This document shows, piece after piece, positions 46,721 through 58,174 of a stretch of DNA of 64,000 bases. The position numbers and the translations under genes are program-made. The notes below the pieces were generated by a model. The model was not told where the DNA came from. It saw only the letters and a program-made list of their open reading frames with translations, and searched no databases. Source of the DNA: Mercurialis annua (lineage: Eukaryota; Streptophyta; Magnoliopsida; Malpighiales; Euphorbiaceae); NCBI RefSeq assembly GCF_937616625.2, contig NC_065570.1, positions 65,561,665 to 65,625,664 on the forward strand, given 5' to 3'. Numbering within the stretch: position 1 is the stretch's first letter; the number at the start of each line of letters is the position of its first letter.

Positions 46721-48561
46721 AAGGATTAATCACGCGAGAGAGGTTTATGGTTAAACAAATAAATAATCGGGATTAGATTTATTTTATAAATATTTTATGT
46801 ATGTCTAGAATCAATTTAGGAGTTAAGAATTTATTTAGTACAAACATTTATATTTGAATCCTAATTATATTCGGCAAGTCGTCGAGTTACCGGGTCGGAA
46901 GACCAAGGAAATTAACGGAGTCGACATGCAATTTATTTTGGAAAATAGCGGTCACTGTGAGTTTGTATTTTATTTTTGAATATTATTGATGGATGGTGTA
47001 CTCCCATCGATGATCATGATCTGTAAAACAAGGTAGATAGCTAATCGTCGTACGATGGTTGTCCGATTGTCTCTCCGATGCTTAAATCTGTTTAGTTTTA
47101 AATTGGATAGTAGTTTATTAAATGTTGTCTTGTATAGGCAATACCCCCACTTCTTTTTATAGTAGTGAGATTTCATCTTCTAGAGTCCTAGAAGGAAAGT
47201 GATTCCCTTAGAAAGTAAAGTCGAATTAGGAAGTTGCTTCCCATTTTACAGTGTGATTTTTGGTAGAATCATATTCAAGAAAGAGTTTTTAATAGGAATG
47301 TCTTCCTGTATTAGCATTTAACTCCGTTTAAGAGATTATCTTTAATACATACATCTAGAAGATTCTTGTCTTCCATATTCTCTCCGTGATTATAGTGTTA
47401 TAAGTTGATTTTGGCTTCAATCTCTTAGCGACATTTATGTTTTTAGAATTCGGTTTTATGTAATCCCGACTCCTTGAGGAGTCGTTCAATGTCTGCTCAG
47501 GTGAAGTCCGTATGAGCAATGCTTTCATGTAGGTGAATCTCTTAAAATTCGTCCATGCCGATATGCATTGCTAATTACTTCGAGGCGAGTCTTGAGTTAG
47601 GTTATGTTAGCCGAAACCTCACAACAATAATAAAAATTTATTAATATTGTTATTTTATATTTGTTGCAATGATTTTTAATATTTTACATTTGTCTATTGT
47701 GATAGATTTTTAACTATAAAAGCCAAAATTTAATTAAATTTTATGAATCTACTTTTTGTAGCTAGTAATACAAAAATAGTTTACCATAGATTGAATTTAG
47801 GTAAGATTTTCTTTAATCAACATTCGTTACATCAATGCTCTCTAACTAAATTTTATCATTAATATAGTATGACAACCTGTTCATCTCAAATTGTATATAC
47901 AATGATCAATGTAGAGGAAGTTTATCATAAGATAAAAAATCAAAATATTTGAATGTAGTGACCAATGAACTCTTAAAAAGAATTGGCAGTTAGTGAAGAC
48001 TGAAGACAACTACTTATGCTTACTCTTTAATTATTATTTTCAAAAGAATTGATATCTTACCAAGCAAGAATTGACAAGTCTAATTAACTGCCTGTTTTTG
48101 CCAAATTTGTTATTTGATTGCAAAAGTTATCAATTATAGTATATTATTTCATTGGAGTTATATATATTACTTTTCCATCTAAACTAATAGACATTATTTG
48201 AAAAAAAAATATATCTCAAATTACAAGCATTCAATTTCTAGTTTAAGTAACAACTAACAAGTTTAAATTAGCAATTTTAATTTATCATTTTTAGTAGTTG
48301 TTAGCTTGCTTAAATGATGAAGTTGGATTTAATTTATACATTTCATAAAAATGCTAAATATATTTAATTTAAATTCTTGAACATAAATTTAAAATTTTGG
48401 ATATAATTATGAAAAAAAAAAATTTAAATTGAACATAGTCGTGAAAATTAAAATGATTGATCATAATTAATAAAAGATGTTAATGTTTGGATTTAAAAAA
48501 TGTTTTGGCCAGTAAATTATATATATATCTAATTTTTTTTATTAAATTGTTTTTAAAATAA
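46721..48561. other. Intergenic DNA, part with higher complexity
   Basis: About 46860-47630 is less AT-rich than its surroundings (for example CGGCAAGTCGTCGAGTTACC and GGAGTCGTTCAATGTCTGCTC), as in a low-copy or old LTR sequence. I found no reading frame or terminal repeats to name it. The rest is AT-rich. Confidence 0.35.
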
Positions 48562-48570
48562 TTGTTTCTA

Positions 48571-49051
48571 GGGTTAATTGCAAATTTATACATGAACTTT
48601 ACCCTAAGAAAAATTATTGTACGCAACCGATGTGACATGTCATCCGTGCAACAAACCAATGATGCGTTAGCCATGTGGAAAAGTTGATGATAAAAAAATT
48701 AAATAATAATTAAAAGATTCCCTATCGCAAATGCTCATTGGCTTGTTGTAAGTATGACATGGCACAACCTATGCATGGGATAATTACTCTTACCCTAATT
48801 TGCAATTACAACATACACTTTGAAACTTGGCAATATTAGTAACCAACTTTACACTTTTGGCAAATCGATACACCAAATACGAAAAACACTAACGTGGACA
48901 TTGTAATATACCGCCATGTGTCGTTGTGTGATTGGTCGGTGTACCAATTTGCCAAAAAATGAAAGTTGGTTACTGACATTGCCAAGTTTCAAAGTTTATG
49001 TTGTAATTGCAAATTAGGGTAAAGTTCGTGTATGCATTTGAAATTAACCCT
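48571..49051. mobile_element. Fold-back MITE with 9-bp TSD (GGGTTAATT family)
   Basis: The ends are GGGTTAATTGCAAAT and ATTTGAAATTAACCC. It has an internal pair of arms with TTACCCTAATTTGCAATTAC and its mirror. The flanks are TTGTTTCTA at 48562-48570 and 49052-49060. A non-autonomous Mutator-type element. No gene. Confidence 0.85.
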
Positions 49052-49060
49052 TGTTTCTAT

Positions 49061-49678
49061 ATCAAAAATATACTATTATATTATTTTTCTAGAATATTTT
49101 ATAATTATATTTTTATCATTATTTATTAATTGTATGCTGTCAAATTTTAATTTGATTTTATAGGGATGAAAAGTTGATTTTCGTAGATTTGTAGGAAATA
49201 TAAAATTTTAATTGAAGGGATAATCAAATGTACATTCTTAAATGTATTTTGATAAAAAACAGAAAAAAAAAAACTTAACTTGCTCAAGTTTTGATCCTCT
49301 CTTGTGATGTGTTATTTATTGTAATGGTTTTTCTGAGAGGAAAAGCTGCACTTCATCATTGATTAAGGAACAATATTTATAATTTAAGCGACCGGAAAAG
49401 GAATATCTCCGTTAATAATGCGATCATTACCAAAGAAAACATTTATACTTTTCATCCCCCCTCATTTTCTAATTTTTGATAGATGTCGACAATGAAATTT
49501 CTCCATAGATCCCTATAATTATCAGTCTAAAGAGATTACATAAATGTATCTAATCATATTGCAAATTTAAGTATATACAAATATGCTATTTCTATCACTA
49601 AATCGCAATCAGTCACTGCAAATCTCTTCAAATTTGAAAGCAAAGTCTTATAGTAATTAATTACTTTAGTGGTCATGA
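49061..49678. other. AT-rich intergenic DNA
   Basis: Nothing recognised. Confidence 0.4.
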
Positions 49679-49687
49679 TTTATTTTA

Positions 49688-50921
49688 TGCCAAACCCATC
49701 TCGAAGTCCTTCTACTCTTCACTTTTTTTTTCAAGAAGTCCCTCTATTTCAATTTGCCGTTTTCGTGTCCCCCTACGTTTATTTTCTTAGTCATAATGCC
49801 CCTCGATGGATGGAATGTAGAGAGTGTGCCACACTCTCCGTCATTGAGAGTGCAAAAAAGAAGTGACATTTAAACATTAGAACTTTATAAAAAAAAAATA
49901 TTAAAACCCTTGTACTTGGTCTACAATACATTTAACCCTAATTAAATTTTTTAACTCTTATTAATTCCAATTTAAACTTTAAATAACCCTGATTAAAATT
50001 TAATTAATTCTAATTACATAAAATTTCAATTATCCCTAATTATAACTATTTTAGACCTAATTAACCTAAATTGATCCTAATTAACCTAAACCACCATCTA
50101 TTTATATTCTCATAATCTAATTATCCCTAATTTGGGTACGCACACAGCTACAACGGCACCGTCTCTAGTGTTGTTGATGTCCATGCCGCATGTTGATTTT
50201 CAGGGTAGTTTGATAGTTGAACGGAATTTTCTTCGGCAGTCGTACGCAATTGATCTTTCAATTTGTCGGCGATTTCATCCGCTAGGCACTCTGCCTTGTC
50301 GGTTTTGGTGAGCGTTGGAAGTCTCAGAGATGTTCTGTAACTGTTAAATCCTTAAAGAACACTGTCTTCTTCATTATCGGAGAGAACCAGTGAAGTAAGA
50401 GGAAAACGACGAGAAGCAGAACAAACACGACGAGGTTGAATCTGAGAGAAGCCAGCAGCGGTGACGGTGGCTTGGAGCGTCGGCGAAGGATACTTGAAAC
50501 AGCAGCAACAACAGCGGTGACAGTGGCTTGTTACGGCGGCGATGGAAGAAATAACAAAGAACAGGTCTGGTGGTGTTGTTGAAGAAGATGGAAGATTTAG
50601 GATTAAATACATCTCTGAGAGTTAAATGGAACAATGGAAGATTTGTCCTTTAAGTAACAATGGAAGCTAATACAAATAAGTTCCTGATTCTTTTTTGAAA
50701 ATTGCTTTAATACATAAGTTTTAAAAATTAACAAAATCGGTTCAATTTAACGGAATGTTTGTTATTTAACGGAGAGTGAAGCACACTCTCCGTGTTCCAT
50801 CCATCTAGGGGCATTATTACCAGAAAAATGGAAGTAGAGGGACACGCAAACGGCAAATTAAAATAGAGGGACCTTTTGAAAAAAAAGTGAAGAGTAGAAG
50901 GACCCCGAGATGGGTTTGGCC
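49688..50921. mobile_element. Pack-MULE-like element with coding-like insert, 9-bp TSD
   Basis: TIRs of about 160 bp start TGCCAAACCCATCTCG and end CGGGATGGGTTTGGCC-like (CGAGATGGGTTTGGCC). The target duplication is TTTATTTTA (49679-49687 and 50922-50930). The interior at 50130-50640 is much GC-richer than the window and looks like captured exon sequence. On the minus strand 50330-50150 has an open stretch of about 60 codons including the run [21 protein letters not shown] do not recognise the donor gene. No transposase is present. Confidence 0.75.
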
Positions 50922-50930
50922 TTTATTTTA

Positions 50931-51739
50931 GACTTTTTTAGACAGATTACGGGCTTAGCCCAAACTAATTAGAGATATACGGCCCTAGGTTTCAAAATTG
51001 AGATTTGTTATTTCATCTCCCTAAATTCGAATTTTAACCTTTTTCCTTATAATTTTTATACTTTCAAAAACTGAAGAATACGGTTTCGAAAATCAGAGAG
51101 ATTGCATGTTATGATTTTTGCGAGATTCTCGCCTTCCTTTTCTCCATACGAGATTCTCGGCTTTCTTTTCTCCATTCAAATTATGGTTTCCTTTTCTTTC
51201 AAATTTCATATTTCAATATGTTTTCAGAATTTGAATGCATTCACAGTTTGTTTTTGTTGTTGGTGGTGTAATGGAGTCATCGGAATCGGAATTGGAAATT
51301 GTGGCGGTTGTTGTAGATGATGCAGCGGTTGTTGTTGATGATTATGAAGCAAAAAGAGAATAATTCTCCATGGATCATAGATGATGCGGCGGCGTGGATC
51401 ATCATCGCCATCGACCAAAATTAGTTGCTGCTCGGCGGCGTGGATCATCGAGGAGCAGCGGCGGCATGGATCATCATCGCCATCGACCAAAATCAATTGC
51501 TGCTCTCTTCTATTTTCCTGTCGCTGCTCTGCAATGGAGATGAAGTTGGCGCGTTGTTGCTATGGAGGCGGAGACGGCGCTATGTTATTGAATGGAGTGA
51601 GTTCGACGGAGAAAAAAAGGCGGAAGAGGAAGAGCTTCTGATGTGGTGGTGGTGGCTTTGTTTACCGCTGCAGCTGTTAGTGAGCCACAAATTCAAATTT
51701 GTTGGTGATGAAGGAAATTTTTGATTTGTAATTATTATG
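50931..51739. other. Intergenic DNA with a GC-rich tandem duplication
   Basis: Two units of about 45 bp at 51388-51431 and 51459-51503 share GGATCATCATCGCCATCG and TTGCTGCTC. Short open stretches here (for example 51271-51363) have no family match and simple composition. Possibly the 5' part of the neighbouring MULE wreck or a captured fragment. Confidence 0.35.
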
Positions 51740-52887
51740 ATCAGATTTTCTCTTGGTTAATCAATGGTTAACTAATGGTTAACCAATAACAAGATGAAGA
51801 AATGCTTATGAGAATATAAATGCTTATGAGAATAGAACGTTAATGTGTGTTTACGAGAATAAAAATGCTTATGATAATGTCTGTTGATTACTGGTGATTC
51901 AATCTCTCTCGATCCCTTTCATTTTTATCGCTCTTTGATTTTGTTTAATTAACATGGAAATTGATTTGCAGTGACTATGGTCGAAATTGATTTGCAACTG
52001 CTAGTTCGATTTTTTAGTACGCACAACCTGCACTCTTGGTGTTTGAAGAAATGCTTATGAGAATAAAACGATTATATATGTAATGTTTTAGGTGTTGGTT
52101 AACCAATAGTTAATATTGGGTAAACCGTTGGTTGACTTGTAATAATTATGGACAGATGAAGATTGATATAAACATTGACAGCGACGAGGAGCTTGAACCA
52201 AAACCAAAATAGAAAACTGGTAGATTGAAGAAAAACTTTGAATAGATTGTAATATAGTTGTTACTTTAGATGTTTTTGATATTTTTGTTTGTGTTTCAAA
52301 CACACTTGAGTAGTTTGTGGAACACATTTGGATACTAGTTGGTACACTCCAGTTTTTGGTACATATTTGGTTTCTATTTTGGATAACATTTGATACACAG
52401 TTGGTTCCTATTTAGTTATCTAATATTTTATATTTTTTTATTGCACAATTTTTTATTGTTATACAATCTAATTTATAATTTGTATTGCATTGTGATTCAA
52501 ACAATATATATCACTTTTTTTTACCAGAATTAGACTATACTTGATTTTTTTAACCTATTACATACCGGTGAAGTTGTTAGTTAGTAAATACATGGTAATC
52601 GTTTGGTTCATAACTGGTTACCTAATTAACAATTTGGTTAAAAAATTATAAACACCCCGCATGTATTTTTAATTGAAAACATACATAAAGTTTTGCTAAA
52701 TTTTTGTTTTATTATTTTTTATATGTCAAAAAATGGTTGAATAAAACAACCGCTAAACAATTAAGCTATGGTTATAACGGTATACCAAGCAACAACCAAT
52801 AGCATACTACTCAGACCAAAAAATTGAATTATATCATATCTATTACTATTTTGGTAGACCGCGACAAATCTTTTTATTATGTCCCTG
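51740..52887. pseudogene. Remnant of a second Ulp1-bearing MULE
   Basis: At 52171-52211 the plus strand encodes NIDSDEELEPKPK followed by a stop, matching the extreme C-terminus of the protease in the complete MULE at 22-30 kb. At 52861-52890 the minus strand encodes a CCHC-type tail (QGHNKKICRGLP) matching the end of its MURA. The order and spacing are those of the convergent gene ends. GGTTAACCAATAGTTAA-type motifs fill the spacers, as in the complete element. The rest of the protease gene is gone, and the transposase side is cut off by the Athila LTR. Confidence 0.8.
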
Positions 52888-54374
52888 TGTTGACAAAAAT
52901 GCTCACGCAATAATGCCAACTCGTAGTAATCCGGAAGTCGGATGTCGATCCCACGAAGACAAGGGGTTTAAAGTGAATGAAATTGACTTTGATTTTCAAT
53001 TCGGAAAGCAAAGAGTAGTTGGATTTTTGATTAAAAACAGCGGAACTAAAATTAAACAAACACTGATTAGACTAAGAAGCAATTAAGAATTAAACGATTA
53101 ATTGATTAACGGATTAAAAACGATAATTAAAAGCGCCTAAGGGTTGCTAATCATGCCATCGAGATTCCTAGGTAATAGGTCGGGTATATGGGTGTTGGTT
53201 CGGGTCGAGCCGTTCTAAAGTATCTAAATCCGCTCTCTCGAGCCGGAAATTGACGAATCGACAATTGATTAATGAGTCGAAATCCAAATCACTCTCGCAC
53301 AAGTGGATGTCGACTACAACAATCAATCCGATTAATCCGCAACTCAAACAACCGCTAAATCCCCAAATCACTCTCGCGCATTTAGGTCTTAAGCTTATGG
53401 TTAACAAGGTCTATTCAATTAGCTTAACTCTCGTCCTCACTAATCAAACACAAATCATCAAATAAGGAGCTAACTTATTTCAAGCATTAAGATCATTGAA
53501 CACAACAAAACCCTAACCCATACAACCCTAACCAATCATCTAACAATCATACATAGCAATCATAAACAACCCCTAGACTAGGAGTTTAGCTACTCATGAT
53601 TAAAGTAAAAACAACAACTAAGCAATAGTAAATCATCATAATAAAAGTGAGAAAGCTTACCTCAAATAACAATGAAGAACAATAAAGCATGAACAAGATA
53701 ATGAAGATTCAATAACTAAGCTTGTATTAAAGATGAATTCAAAACCCAAAATCTGGAAATAAAAGCTTCAAAAATCCTTAACAATGGAGGAATCTCCAAG
53801 AACAAGTCACCCCAACTAAGGGAATAATTACTAGAGTAATAAATGTTGCTACAAAAGAGGCTTACCCTAAAATGTGACATAAGGTGTCCTAATATAGTAA
53901 AGCCCAAAAAGGAAATAAAAAACATCCTATTACAAGCTTGTTTGTCCAAAAGTGGAAGTGGGCCAAGAGAGCACAAGACCCAAAGCTGATTTGAAATGCT
54001 GAATTCTGGCCCTTCTCGATCGAGAAGCTTCATTAAAGTCAGCTTCTCGATCGAGAAGCTTGATGTCCAAAATCCCTGCCGAATTTTGCTCTTCTTCTCG
54101 ATCGAGAAGCAAGGTGAAATTGTGCTTCTCGATCGAGACCATGCAGGAGAAAGGCTTCTTTGATCTTTTCTTCGCCCTTTGCTTCAATCTCTCTCTCGAC
54201 TTCCACATATCATCGATTCTTTGCTCTTTTGGACTCAAAACCCTTCACATACGCTTCGTTCATCCTGAAACAGTAAAACACGTAATAAGCGATATAATCA
54301 CTCGAAACATGCAACAAAAGTATACAAAGCGATGCGAAAGAGACTCGTAATATAGGAGTATTTTACTCCTATCA
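52888..54374 (-). repeat. 3' LTR of the Athila element
   Basis: On the minus strand it runs from TGATAGGAGTAAAATACTCC (54374) to GTCAACA (52888), a TG...CA LTR of about 1.49 kb. The TGATAGGAGT start is typical of Athila. The left border is set where MURA homology stops, so it could be off by a few bases. It holds palindrome module A. Confidence 0.85.
54012..54138. repeat. Palindrome module A (in the LTR)
   Basis: Copies of CTTCTCGATCGAGAAG at 54012-54027, 54042-54059 (with outer G/C), 54094-54109 and a half-decayed one at 54124-54138. The spacer before the third copy reads CCCTGCCGAATTTTGCTCTT and that before the fourth AAGGTGAAATTGTG. Both spacers recur in modules B and C. Confidence 0.95.
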
Positions 54375-54375
54375 A

Positions 54376-54388
54376 ACCTCCTCACACT
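54376..54388 (-). promoter_or_regulatory. Polypurine tract of the Athila element
   Basis: AGTGTGAGGAGGT on the minus strand directly before the LTR start. Confidence 0.75.
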
Positions 54389-55039
54389 AAACCTTGCTTG
54401 TCCTCAAGCAAGAAATGCATTAAACCACAACTAACTTAGAGACATTGGCAAGGTTGAACACACATCAATATTCATACTCCCATTACCAAATTGTACAAAT
54501 GCAAATGTCTAATGCCAACAACTATAATCAATGCGAACAAATGAGCAATGCAATTTGTAATGACATAATGCGAAGGCAAAGAGAACACAATTGCATTAGT
54601 TTAACATTAATCTTGAACACTCAAGCCATCACCATCGTTTACGGGACATGCGATTTTTTTGGTTAAGCAACAATGTAGGGCAAGTCATGGCAATAATCAA
54701 ACATAAACAATTGAACCTAGGCACCAAAATCCTCACTAGGTATCGCTCTAACACACAAGTGTTTAGATAAGAAAATTAAGCACACAAACACGGAATTCCC
54801 ATAGGTTTGCTCATAGTCCTAAACTCCACTACTTAGCTCGGTGATCAACAATTATCTCATGGGCTTGCACGGGTTGTAACGTGGCCAATGTCGGGGTAGA
54901 TCAAAGTTGATACTTTAGGCTAAAACTTGACTTGAAACTAGTTAAAACATTGATAAGAACTTGGGCTAGCTTGGACTTTTTATATTTTTGAACTCTTTTT
55001 GAACGCTTAACTCAATCTCATGCCTTTATATTATTTTTT

Positions 55040-55075
<36 letters not shown>

Positions 55076-56032
55076 CTTTTTGGATTTTTCTTTCCCTTGC
55101 ATATTTTTATATTTTTCTTTCTTCTTCTTTCTTAGGCACTAATTTCACTTTTAGTTCAAGTTCACTCTTCTTTATGTTCATCGAGCTATTACCCTCTCCT
55201 CCTCACACTAGTTGTCAAGTCAAGTTGGGTGAATGAAAGTGGAAAATTAAGAAAGGGAATGTGTTGTTAGCATGGTAATATCAACAAAGGTCTAAGCTCA
55301 AAATTGGCTATCTAAAGGTTAAAGGTAGGCTTTTTAAGCGGTCTCTAGAATGGTTACACCTAATGCCATAGTCATTTAATTATCAATCACTCAACAATGC
55401 AATTTTGAATGGACACCGAGCAAATTCTAGGAATTCCGGACAAGGCAACACTCACAAAGACAAGTAGGCTCGAAATAACTCAATATGAAAAATGTGGTGT
55501 TATGCCTATGTTCAATCCCTATGTTTTCATGCCAATTATGCCCAAATTATGCCAACACAAATTTTTCACGATTTCGCACATCATGCAACCGTATTAAGTT
55601 TAAACCATCACATCCAAAGATTAATAACTAAAGATCAATTTAAACACTATCCCTTCACACATGTCATATCGAATTACATCCATTAAGCAAGCATTTAATC
55701 ATAGTTGTTAAATCTAAACAAATGCATTATGGCAATAAGGCACAAGAGATAATACACATTGATATGGTTCAACACGTTGCCAAGTGACTAATTCTCATTT
55801 TTGATTCATTTCACATGCTTAGTACAAGAGCTTTAGTGGAGGCGACACGACAACCTAACTAAACTCTAGCAACTAAAATTAACAAAAATAAAACACAACA
55901 TAAAGCAATAAAAGATAGAAACGAGATACAATTTCGCTACCCTCCTCAAACTATTTCTAGCTTAGTCCCTTAAGCAAGAAATAAAATAAAACAGGAAATT
56001 GTAAGAGATAGGGTTAGAAAATGCAAATCTCG
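54389..56032. other. 3' non-coding region of the Athila element
   Basis: About 1.6 kb between the env-like ORF and the PPT without a supported gene. It contains a long T run on the plus strand (about 55025-55076). Athila elements usually have such a region. Confidence 0.6.
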
Positions 56033-57394
56033 CTAGTCGAACGCCGGGGGTTCGGGGGATGGAGTAGGTGACGGGTAGTGGGGCCCTCCTTGGGCATTGA
56101 AGTATGCTTGCAATTTTTCCGCTTCCCTTCTTTGCCTATGACGGAGCCGCTTCATTTCATATCTAGTTTCGTTCCAAATTCTCCTTTGCTCCGCCATAAA
56201 TTGGCGTTGTTCATCCTCAAAGCTACTTCCCCCATGTGAGCTAGTGGCCCATGGTTGGCCCCATTGGGCCCCTTCTTCTTGAACCTCCGGTTCCTCCGTT
56301 GCTTTCTCTCTTCTTCTTATCGGCTCCTTTTCTCTTCTAGGTGCCGGTTGTTCTTGATCAAGCTCTTGATCACCCTCCTCGCCATGCTCTTCTTCTCCAC
56401 CTTGACCTCCGAATTCCGCTTGTCTCGCCGCTTCTTGCCCGTGCGCCTTTAGCCATGGGCCTCGTTTGAAATAGGGAACAACATTCCCTTTGTGAACATA
56501 ACCGGCCTTGTCAAGATGCTTGATATCAATGGAGCGAGACGGTATCGGTGTGAGTCCTTCGAACTTCTCGTTGGGGACACCAAATTCTTTTGCTATTCGG
56601 GTGACCAACCATCCAAAACCGAGCTTTGTGCCCGCCTCCGGAACATCGAGAAAAGTGGTAATTAGGCGGTTGGCGGAGTCAATCCGATAATCGGCCACCT
56701 CGGGATGCATCATAGCATTCATCATCACAACCTCGGTTTCCCCCACCTTGTTGTACTCGTGACGCCCCCCGAAAGTATGGCCAAGCCATTTCACCGCCAC
56801 CACAAGAGCGGTGTCCTTGATGTCGTTCACCTTGGCCGTCTTCGCTTGATAGCCCTCCAAATCCGATACCTCTTTCCACACCCCTTTGTAGTCAAATTGC
56901 CTCGGGTTGGTGCGCAATCCATCCGCCTTCATTCCGTGCTTCCTTTTTAGAGCGGATACCCCTAATTCGTATTCCACTCCAAACAACCTTACGATTAACG
57001 AATTGGAGTACCCTTCCTCTAATTTAAGACTTGTGAAAAACTCCCAAGTCAATTCCTCATACCCCACCTCCGGCGCTTTAGCAAGTGTGAGCACACCCAA
57101 CGGCTCCAAGAATTGCTCCACTTCTTCGATCAACCCCAAACGGCCCATATCTTCCCAATTAATTTGATAGGGAATGGCGAATTTTTGGCTCTTCAATTCT
57201 AGGAAACGCTTGCCTTCCTCGTCGGAGCGGATCTCGAAAGGTGCTTCGTATTTCCTTGTGAGGGAACCCGGTGTGTTGGGTCCCACAACCGATGCACCGG
57301 AGGCGGTCTTCTTCTTTCCTCGGAGAGGTCTCGGAACGGGGGTGGGTGCGGTGGCGGCGGACTTTCCTTTGCTTGCCCTTGAGGTTCCGGCCAT
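56033..57394 (-). CDS. Athila env-like / ORF2 protein
   Basis: The first ATG is at 57394 (MAGTSRASKGKS), giving 453 residues. The central part (FEIRSDEEGKRFLELKSQKF, KWLGHTFGGRHEYNKVGETE, FGWLVTRIAKEFG) resembles the family Pfam calls ATHILA ORF-1, which lies downstream of pol in these elements and has been called env-like. The C-terminal third is glutamate- and arginine-rich with coiled-coil character (RRIWNETRYEMKRLRHRQRR) and ends proline-rich. I see no signal peptide and no clear membrane segment, so an envelope role is not shown by the sequence. It would need splicing or an internal promoter for expression. The frame is intact. Confidence 0.8.
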   Translation of the reverse strand: MAGTSRASKGKSAATAPTPVPRPLRGKKKTASGASVVGPNTPGSLTRKYEAPFEIRSDEEGKRFLELKSQKFAIPYQINWEDMGRLGLIEEVEQFLEPLGVLTLAKAPEVGYEELTWEFFTSLKLEEGYSNSLIVRLFGVEYELGVSALKRKHGMKADGLRTNPRQFDYKGVWKEVSDLEGYQAKTAKVNDIKDTALVVAVKWLGHTFGGRHEYNKVGETEVVMMNAMMHPEVADYRIDSANRLITTFLDVPEAGTKLGFGWLVTRIAKEFGVPNEKFEGLTPIPSRSIDIKHLDKAGYVHKGNVVPYFKRGPWLKAHGQEAARQAEFGGQGGEEEHGEEGDQELDQEQPAPRREKEPIRRREKATEEPEVQEEGAQWGQPWATSSHGGSSFEDEQRQFMAEQRRIWNETRYEMKRLRHRQRREAEKLQAYFNAQGGPHYPSPTPSPEPPAFD

Positions 57395-58174
57395 GATAAC
57401 TATAGGCAAAAGGGTGGGTAAATATGTGTTTAGGTTGAAGTTTGGTGGTTGTTTAGGTGGTGAAAGGGGGTGGCCGAATTTTTGCTTGAAGAGAGAAGAA
57501 GTTATGGTGTTTTGCTTGAAATGGACAAGATGAAGGAAGAAGATGAAGTGTAGGGGTTTTTTAAAGATGGAAATTCAATTTTGAATTTTGAATATTCCTT
57601 GAAAATGACATTCCCTTTCTTGTGCTTTGTGTTTGATGTATCCAATGGCCTAGAATGAACCACCTCACACCCCCATGTGCAAATGTTGGACCTAGGGAAA
57701 CAAAAATTGGCAAAAAATTCGAAATTCAAATTCAGATTCTTCATGCTTCTCGATCGAGAAGCACCATTTAAACTAGCTTCTCGATCGAGAAGCTCTTTGA
57801 AGGAATTCCCTGCCAATTTTTGCTCTTCTTCTCGATCGAGAAGCATAGGCAAAATTGGCTTCTCGATCGAGAAGCCCCTGATTTCTGCACAACTTCTTTC
57901 AAAACTTCAAAAAGTCTTGTCCAATGCTTCCCAACTCAAATTAGCTCCGTGCTTTTCTATTTTCTACACATCAAAAACATGAACACCCCGGCATTAAAGA
58001 GAACAAACGATATAAACAAAACTAAACTAATTCAAAAAAAAGAATGAAAATTTCCCAAAGTAAATAACTAAAACGAAAGAAATAAGTAAAAAGAAAGAAA
58101 ATCTAACCGCTTGGGAATGCCTCCCAAGTGCGCTTGTTTTAAGTCAAAAGCTCGACCATTCTTGCTTGTAGAAC
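57395..58174. other. Spacer between Athila gag-pol and env-like ORFs
   Basis: A 780-bp non-coding spacer with palindrome module B. A splice acceptor for the env-like transcript is expected here, but I cannot single one out. Confidence 0.6.
57745..57875. repeat. Palindrome module B (pol-env spacer)
   Basis: GCTTCTCGATCGAGAAGC at 57745-57762, 57776-57793 and 57858-57875, and CTTCTCGATCGAGAAG at 57828-57843. The long spacer reads CCCTGCCAATTTTTGCTCTT, almost as in module A. Confidence 0.95.

Noticed and set aside
51102..51724. Overlapping open stretches in the GC-rich duplicated zone
   Set aside because: Simple composition, competing frames and no recognisable domain.
54012..54138. Regularly spaced palindromes as a CRISPR-like array
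   Set aside because: The spacers are conserved between modules and of unequal length; the context is an LTR retrotransposon.
56033..57394. Env-like ORF as a viral envelope gene
   Set aside because: No signal peptide, membrane segment or glycoprotein features seen; it matches the Athila ORF family and is annotated as such.
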